DNA of 64,000 nt from Duganella dendranthematis (GTDB lineage Bacteria; Pseudomonadota; Gammaproteobacteria; Burkholderiales; Burkholderiaceae_D). The position numbers and the translations under genes were made by a program. Below, piece by piece: positions 59,389-64,000 of this stretch. Position 1 is the stretch's first letter; each line of letters starts with the position of its first letter. The stretch lies in assembly GCF_012849375.1 (NCBI RefSeq), contig NZ_CP051684.1, positions 5,642,001 through 5,706,000 of the forward strand, read 5' to 3'. The notes beneath the pieces are model-generated. The model worked only from the letters and a program-made list of their open reading frames with translations, ran no database searches and had not been told where the DNA came from.

Positions 59389-60429
59389 ATGAACCCCCCT
59401 TTCAAGAAGAAAACTCTCGCGGTGGCAATTGAAGGGATTTTTGCGCTCGTTCATGCGACGCCAGTCCCGGTCGCAGCGTTACAGCAGAAGATCCGCAAAC
59501 AAGGCCCTTTCAAGCTGCCAACTATCAGCCCAGACCATCATTATTTCTGCCACGTACTGGGTGGAGTGCTCGAGATAATCCCTGAACTCCCGGACTTTTC
59601 CGACGACAACAAGATCGCCGTAATGTCCGATTATGGCGGCGAACATAGCGATGCGCACTACAGCACTTATTCCTTTTTGTTCGTTGCACTGAATAAGAAT
59701 GGCCCTTTTCAAACGCACATGCAAGAGCTGCGACGGAAGCACAAGATCCTCGATCGCTACAGCGAATTCAAGTATAAAGATCTCAAATACGGGCCGAGGA
59801 GTCGCGCTCTTTCTGAATATCTCAAGCTAATTGACAATTTCATTCACGGAGCCATCGTCACTGTAGCGATCGATAAGACGATAGGATCGGTCTTCGGAAG
59901 CACTAAAAGTGAGGGGCATGCAACGATTGCGAAACAACTCGAAGACGGCGATTTCGGGAGCTGGCCAGGCCACGTCGGCGAAAAGGTAATGCGCGTCCTG
60001 CATATTCTTGCGGCGTTTACGGCAGCGCTGACGTATGACCAGCAGCGCCTACTCTGGTACAGTGATACAGATCAAATCAACGAGGATGCCAAGGACCGTT
60101 CATTTGCTCATGTGAAGAAATTGTTCGGGAGCATAGGTGCGATGTACATGACTCATTGCTTTGACGTACTCGGGTTTGCAAAATCGTTTTCGGAGAAGGG
60201 CTATCTTGATGACCTGTTAAGCGTACCTGATCTCGCCGCCGGCATGCTGCAAGATCTTCTAGCAGCCAGAGATTCCGGAGCCGACATTCCCGGCGGGGAC
60301 GAAAAACTCGCCGTCCTGAAATGGCTTGCAACACCGGCCAAGTTTCTATCGAAAATACATGTGCGTATTGCACGCACGGACGACGGCACGTATGAAGGTC
60401 AAGTTCTTACGCTCGAACCAAAATGGTGA
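59389..60429 (+). CDS. Unknown protein, possibly RNase H fold (DUF3800-like)
   Basis: The 346-residue protein has three strand-like segments ending in acidic residues: IAVMSDYGGEHSDAHYSTYS (Asp81), GAIVTVAIDKTIG (Asp162) and RLLWYSDTDQIN (Asp226/Asp228). This spacing recalls DUF3800/RNase H-like proteins, though no full motif was confirmed. ATG 59311, which overlaps the SEC-C gene by 41 bases, is an alternative start. It is likely in one transcript with the SEC-C gene. Confidence 0.55.
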   Translation: MNPPFKKKTLAVAIEGIFALVHATPVPVAALQQKIRKQGPFKLPTISPDHHYFCHVLGGVLEIIPELPDFSDDNKIAVMSDYGGEHSDAHYSTYSFLFVALNKNGPFQTHMQELRRKHKILDRYSEFKYKDLKYGPRSRALSEYLKLIDNFIHGAIVTVAIDKTIGSVFGSTKSEGHATIAKQLEDGDFGSWPGHVGEKVMRVLHILAAFTAALTYDQQRLLWYSDTDQINEDAKDRSFAHVKKLFGSIGAMYMTHCFDVLGFAKSFSEKGYLDDLLSVPDLAAGMLQDLLAARDSGADIPGGDEKLAVLKWLATPAKFLSKIHVRIARTDDGTYEGQVLTLEPKW

Positions 60430-60545
60430 GCCGCATAGTAGCTAACGGACCAATCGTGTGCCTTATCGCTACCATGAACCTCAATTTGCGGCAACATAGT
60501 GCTGTGTGGCAATATGGCGACTCCATCCACGCTTGAAAACTACAC

Positions 60546-61112
60546 ATGCGCTTATTAAGAGGTATCGAGAAAATTCACTACGGGCATGGCGCCATGTTCG
60601 AGGTCCCGACTGAGCAAGGCAGCGTCTACATGTGTGCTACTAGGTCGAACTATGAAAATGAGAAGAGGGCAGTCGTAGTCGTCGACGCTAAGAAGTTTCT
60701 TGCACTGTGGCGCCGTGAAGGAAGCAGCCACGATGATATAGCCCACCAAGGTCCTGAAACATGGCCCACCGACCGGAAATACAAGGACGCGGTGGACGGG
60801 TTCAGTAGAGGTCAAGAAAATCCTGTTCCCTTGGCTCTGGTGCATTGCTATGAGCAGGCCGAGCGAATCTGGAAATATGCGCCGACGTTTTTTGGCTTCC
60901 ACAAACGAGTTGGCACTGAAGTGCGAATACAGGCAACGCTGTCATTCACGAATGGGATCACCCGCACAATTTGGCTCATGACCACCGGCGCCAAGGCATT
61001 CCCGGTCGAGTGCGACGCTAAAAGCGCGGCGCTGCTCCAAGCACTTGCTGGCTTCGAAGGTGAGCAATATAAAACCATCGCTGAGCTGATCCCGGATCGG
61101 CTCGCGGCTTAG
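60546..61112 (+). CDS. Osa/FiwA-like plasmid fertility inhibition protein
   Basis: The 188-residue protein resembles fertility-inhibition factors of IncW/IncP plasmids (Osa is of the same length). The segments VVVVDAKKFLALWRREGSSH, DGFSRGQENPVPLALVHCY and LSFTNGITRTIWLMTTGAKA with FPVEC are the family-like parts. Osa-type proteins block conjugative transfer of other plasmids. The assignment is from memory of the family pattern, so moderate. It is the last gene of the same-strand run before the right-hand integrase. Confidence 0.58.
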   Translation: MRLLRGIEKIHYGHGAMFEVPTEQGSVYMCATRSNYENEKRAVVVVDAKKFLALWRREGSSHDDIAHQGPETWPTDRKYKDAVDGFSRGQENPVPLALVHCYEQAERIWKYAPTFFGFHKRVGTEVRIQATLSFTNGITRTIWLMTTGAKAFPVECDAKSAALLQALAGFEGEQYKTIAELIPDRLAA

Positions 61113-61521
61113 GCACCGTAGGAACGAATACGCCGGCATTGCCGGCGTAACTTATCGCGTTGAGTTGCTGCATGGTCCACCATGCTACGGAAACCGTGCA
61201 GTTGATGCCGGGTCGTGGAGTGAAGAGTTCCCGATGGCAGCGCGGGCTTGTAAAAGTCTTGATCGACTCGACGATTTGACCACCCAAGGCCAGAAATCAT
61301 CAATCTGGTTGATTACGTAATTCAATATACAAGTAAATTCGGTAGTCAGCTTTACGCAATAATGCATACTTGGCGTCGAAACAGCAGCATATCGCCTTGT
61401 ACTAAGCTTTAGGTAAGGAATGTTGGCAGATTTAGGTTAGAGCGCTCCGGTATTGTCCGTAAGGCCACTTTAAGGCGGCGTTGGCGGCGACGGCATTTTA
61501 CATAATATAAATTATGCGAAG
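61113..61521. other. AT-rich gene-free stretch with a hairpin
   Basis: No credible gene is present. A strong hairpin lies at 61129-61149. The AT-rich segment separates the fertility-inhibition gene from the convergent integrase. Confidence 0.5.
61129..61149. terminator. Strong GC hairpin after the fertility-inhibition gene
   Basis: TACGCCGGC and GCCGGCGTA form a perfect 9-bp stem with loop ATT, 16 bases after the stop. No T tract follows on either side, so it may be a weak terminator or a recombination-related repeat. Confidence 0.4.
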
Positions 61522-62697
61522 TCATGTAGTATCTTTGCCGAGACTGGCTGAAGCAAGAATCTCGTCATGCCGCTCATTGTCGGTTTTGTGAAGATACGCT
61601 GCTGTGGTGGCAATGCTGGCATGACCGGCGGTCTCTTGCAGCGTCTTCAGCTGCACGCCGTTGTTCGCGTGGTTGGTCAGCATGCTGTGCCGTAGCCAGT
61701 GCGCTGACGCTTGCCGCAATGTCGCTGCCATGTCGGCGTCGCCCAGCTTGTCCGCATCCGCCGCAGCCGCCGCAAAGATCGCCTTCAGCGCATCGGATGC
61801 GGCTTCGTCGGTGATGCGTGCCAGCGCTACGCCACGGCTCGACAATACCAGCGGCGTGTCGTCGCTGCGCCCAGTTTGCGGCGGCAAGCCGAAGGCCGCG
61901 CGATAATCCCGGAATGCCGCCAGCATTTCGGGCGGCACCGGCAAGCGACGCGGTTTGTTGCCTTTGCCCAGCACATCCAGCCACCAGCGGCCGTTGCCTT
62001 CGGTGTACAAGGCGCCCATGTTGGCGCTGACAATTTCATTCAGCCGGGCGCCGGTGTGAATGTAGGCCGTCAGCAAAAACCGATCGCGTTCGCGTTGCCG
62101 CAAGGTGGCCGGCGTTGGCGCTTCGCGCTCGCACGCCACGCTCAAGGCCAGCGCCAATGCGTCGGGGGTCAGATAGCGCGTAATACGGCTGGAGCTAGCC
62201 GTTTTGACGTGCTTGACCAGCGCCGCCGGATCGCGCCGCAAATAGCCGGTTTGCGCGGCGTACGCGAACAGTCCTTTGACGGCAATGATGGCCTGACGGC
62301 GGCTGGCGTCCGACAACGGCCCGCTGAACGGCCGATAACGTGGATCGTTTCGCGGCCATTTCGTGGTCGAAATCCAGTCCGGCGGCGGCGATTTGATGAA
62401 GTCCTTATAGCCGTTCAGGTCCGCTACCGTCAGCTGACGCAGCGTTTTGCCCGCCTCTTCCCGACACCAGGTCAAAAACCGAAATAGCTCTTTTTGGGTA
62501 TTGGCCATCGATTTTTCGCCCAATTCACCGTGACTGATGAATTCCCGGGCAATTTCACTGTCCGTGCGGGCATCGGTGATGGCATCTTCGGCAATGGTGC
62601 GCAAGGCGTCGTGGTCGCGCAGCCGGCGTTCGGTGGCGCCGCCGCTGTGGGCGGGAAATGGGTCCAGATTGATGACGTCGAATTTCTTTTCTGGCAT
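61522..62697 (-). CDS. Tyrosine recombinase / phage-type integrase
   Basis: The 391-residue recombinase has a SAM-like domain (MANTQKELFRFLTWCREEAG) and a catalytic domain with Arg in HTGARLNEIV, Lys in GKGNKPRR, HxxR in SAHWLRHSML, His in ETAGHASIATT and the Tyr in AAYLHKT. It appears intact. It lies at the right border of the island next to core genes and transcribes into the island. An inverted repeat lies just upstream. Confidence 0.93.
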   Translation of the reverse strand: MPEKKFDVINLDPFPAHSGGATERRLRDHDALRTIAEDAITDARTDSEIAREFISHGELGEKSMANTQKELFRFLTWCREEAGKTLRQLTVADLNGYKDFIKSPPPDWISTTKWPRNDPRYRPFSGPLSDASRRQAIIAVKGLFAYAAQTGYLRRDPAALVKHVKTASSSRITRYLTPDALALALSVACEREAPTPATLRQRERDRFLLTAYIHTGARLNEIVSANMGALYTEGNGRWWLDVLGKGNKPRRLPVPPEMLAAFRDYRAAFGLPPQTGRSDDTPLVLSSRGVALARITDEAASDALKAIFAAAAADADKLGDADMAATLRQASAHWLRHSMLTNHANNGVQLKTLQETAGHASIATTAAYLHKTDNERHDEILASASLGKDTT

Positions 62698-62711
62698 TGG
62701 TCAACGGGCAA

Positions 62712-62745
62712 ATACTGTATGAATATCTAGTGCATTATACAGTAT
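62712..62745. promoter_or_regulatory. Inverted repeat over the integrase promoter
   Basis: ATACTGTAT (62712-62720) and ATACAGTAT (62737-62745) are perfect reverse complements 16 bases apart, and ATACAGTTC follows at 62749. A minus-strand TATAAT (62739-62734) overlaps the right arm. It is a good candidate operator for control of the integrase. Confidence 0.5.
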
Positions 62746-62835
62746 TCCATACAGTTCTTTTAGTCGACAATATAGGTAGTAATGTCGAGTTAATCAATTT
62801 GGCATTTCGTCGCTTTTGCCCTTATGATTTGCGCC

Positions 62836-63753
62836 ATGATTACCTGTTTCGATATCGGTGGCAGCGCCATCAAATGTGCCGTCGCCACGGCCGACGGCCG
62901 GATTGGCGACCTGCAACGCGTGCCGACCCCCGCCCATGACTTCGCCGCCTTCACGGCCGCCATGCACGCGCTGATCGTTGCCGGCGGCCCTGCGCGCGGC
63001 GTCGCCATCTCGATCGCCGGCGTGGTTGATCCGGCCGATGGCCGCATCAAGTGCGCCAACATCCCCTGCGTCGATGGCCGCGTGCTGGCTACCGATCTGG
63101 CTGAGGTCTTCGGCCTCCCCGTCTGGATCATCAACGACGCCGACAGCTTCGCCCTCGCCGAGGCCCAGGCCGGTGCGGCGCGCGGTCATGCCAATGTGTT
63201 CGGCCTGATCCTGGGCACCGGCGTCGGCGGCGGCCTTGTCATTGGCGGCCGGCTGATCGGCGGACCTGGCGGCTTTGCTGGCGAATGGGGCCATGGACCG
63301 GTGGCCGCGCAGCTTGCCGGCACGCCGCCACAGTCCATCCCCCGCTTCCGCTGCGGCTGCGGTCAGACCGGTTGCCTGGATACGGTCGGCGGTGCGCGCG
63401 GTATGGAACGGCTGCATGTGACGTTGCATCAGACGGCACTGGATAGCCGGGCGATCATCGCGGCCTGGCAAGCGGGCGATGCGGATGCCGCGCTGACCAT
63501 CTCCTGCTTTATCGATCTGTTGAGCGGGCCGCTGGCCATGCTGGTCAACACGCTCGGTACATCCATCCTGCCGGTGGGCGGGGGCCTGGCCAACAGCGCG
63601 CCGCTGATCGCGCGGCTTGACCAGGCAGTGCGCGCCGCCATCTTGCGCAAGACCGACGCGCCCATCATCGTGCCCGGCCAGTCCGGCGCAGAACCGGGAT
63701 TGATCGGCGCGGCGTGGCTGGGCCTGGAGAAACTGGAAAACAGACATGGCTGA
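62836..63753 (+). CDS. ROK-family sugar kinase
   Basis: The 305-residue protein has the ATP-binding start TCFDIGGSAIKCAVATADG, GLILGTGVGGGLVIGG, AGEWGHGPV and the ROK zinc motif RCGCGQTGCLDTVGG. ROK kinases phosphorylate hexoses or N-acetylhexosamines; the sugar is not clear here. ATG 62836 directly precedes the DxGG motif; ATG 62824 is possible. It overlaps cutC by eight bases. Confidence 0.9.
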   Translation: MITCFDIGGSAIKCAVATADGRIGDLQRVPTPAHDFAAFTAAMHALIVAGGPARGVAISIAGVVDPADGRIKCANIPCVDGRVLATDLAEVFGLPVWIINDADSFALAEAQAGAARGHANVFGLILGTGVGGGLVIGGRLIGGPGGFAGEWGHGPVAAQLAGTPPQSIPRFRCGCGQTGCLDTVGGARGMERLHVTLHQTALDSRAIIAAWQAGDADAALTISCFIDLLSGPLAMLVNTLGTSILPVGGGLANSAPLIARLDQAVRAAILRKTDAPIIVPGQSGAEPGLIGAAWLGLEKLENRHG

Positions 63754-64000
63754 GCCCATCAAGTTGGAAGTCTGCGTTGACAGCGCCGATGGACTGGCCG
63801 CTGCGCTGGCCGGCGGCGCCGACCGCATCGAACTGTGCAGCGCGCTGGAAATTGGCGGCCTGACGCCGACCTCCGGTCTGCTGCGCCTGGCCTCGGCCAG
63901 CCCGGCGCCGGTGGTGGCAATGATACGTCCGCGCGGCGGCGATTTCTGGTTTGGCGAGTCGGAAACCCAACTGATGCTGCACGAAATCGACGCCGTTGCC
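63746..64000 (+). CDS. cutC: CutC family protein, 5' part (runs off window)
   Basis: The visible 85 residues match the CutC TIM-barrel family: KLEVCVDSADGLAAALAGGA, DRIELCSALEIGGLTPTSGL and VVAMIRPRGGDFWF. The name comes from a copper-tolerance phenotype, but the biochemical role is unsettled. It begins within the end of the ROK kinase gene, so both are one operon. The 3' end is outside the window. Confidence 0.93.
   Translation, partial: MAEPIKLEVCVDSADGLAAALAGGADRIELCSALEIGGLTPTSGLLRLASASPAPVVAMIRPRGGDFWFGESETQLMLHEIDAVA

Noticed and set aside
51972..62697. Prophage
   Set aside because: Despite two integrases there are no capsid, portal, terminase, tail or lysis genes; plasmid-type genes are present instead.
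62712..62745. LexA (SOS) box reading of the CTGTAT...ATACAG repeat
   Set aside because: The two arms are 16 bases apart, much more than the spacing in a LexA site, so it is kept only as an unassigned inverted repeat.

Overview
The window is a GC-rich chromosomal segment whose core genes (nadA/nadC/nadB, a PEP-CTERM-type EpsB fragment, an Anbu operon, FadE, FrmA, PaoABC, CutC) read as Betaproteobacteria, most likely Oxalobacteraceae (Massilia/Duganella/Janthinobacterium group). That placement is inferred from protein style only; no rRNA or tRNA gene is present to confirm it.

Core left part (1-37.4 kb). NAD synthesis opens the window (nadA end, nadC). A tightly overlapping signalling cassette follows (Cache/PAS histidine kinase, FixJ-like regulator, single-domain receiver, GGDEF protein), then a GNAT enzyme overlapping nadB. 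At 9374-9377 two convergent genes, an EpsB-type sugar transferase and a PrkA-type kinase, are both cut off at the same point, which looks like a deletion scar. From 12.0 to 16.6 kb lies an Anbu operon: proteasome-like Anbu, transglutaminase-like protein, alpha-E protein and circularly permuted ATP-grasp, followed by a frameshifted Hpt gene. Then come a PRC-barrel protein, a DUF455 protein, fadE, a CusRS-like two-component pair, a GlxA-type regulator, frmA, a small coiled-coil protein, a CitE-like lyase and a hybrid kinase. A redox block follows (three aldo/keto reductases, a flavodoxin-like protein, LysR, PaoABC aldehyde oxidoreductase). It has two T-N11-A inverted repeats that could be sites for the LysR protein, and a small remnant of an extra PaoC C-terminus.

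Accessory island (about 37.4-62.7 kb). Codon use is looser, spacers are more AT-rich, and two tyrosine recombinases, an IS21 fragment and an IS3 element are present. The island carries a complete four-gene Wadjet (JetABCD) anti-plasmid operon headed by a WYL repressor gene, with a near-perfect inverted repeat lying over its promoter. It also holds a UvrD-type helicase remnant, an orphan HEPN-like gene, an XRE/AbiEii toxin-antitoxin pair with a third coupled gene, a frameshifted CHAT protease-like gene and a KfrA-like plasmid protein. A same-strand run follows: PIN nuclease, HEPN-like protein, SEC-C/PD-(D/E)XK-like protein, possible RNase H-fold protein, and an Osa/FiwA-like fertility-inhibition protein. 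The mix of plasmid genes and anti-plasmid functions suggests an integrated, plasmid-derived defence island.

Core right end (62.7-64 kb). A ROK-family sugar kinase overlaps the start of cutC, which runs off the window.

The most promising candidate for an undescribed system is the 56.0-61.1 kb run. The Wadjet-WYL operator and the XRE-AbiEii-third-gene operon are the next best leads.
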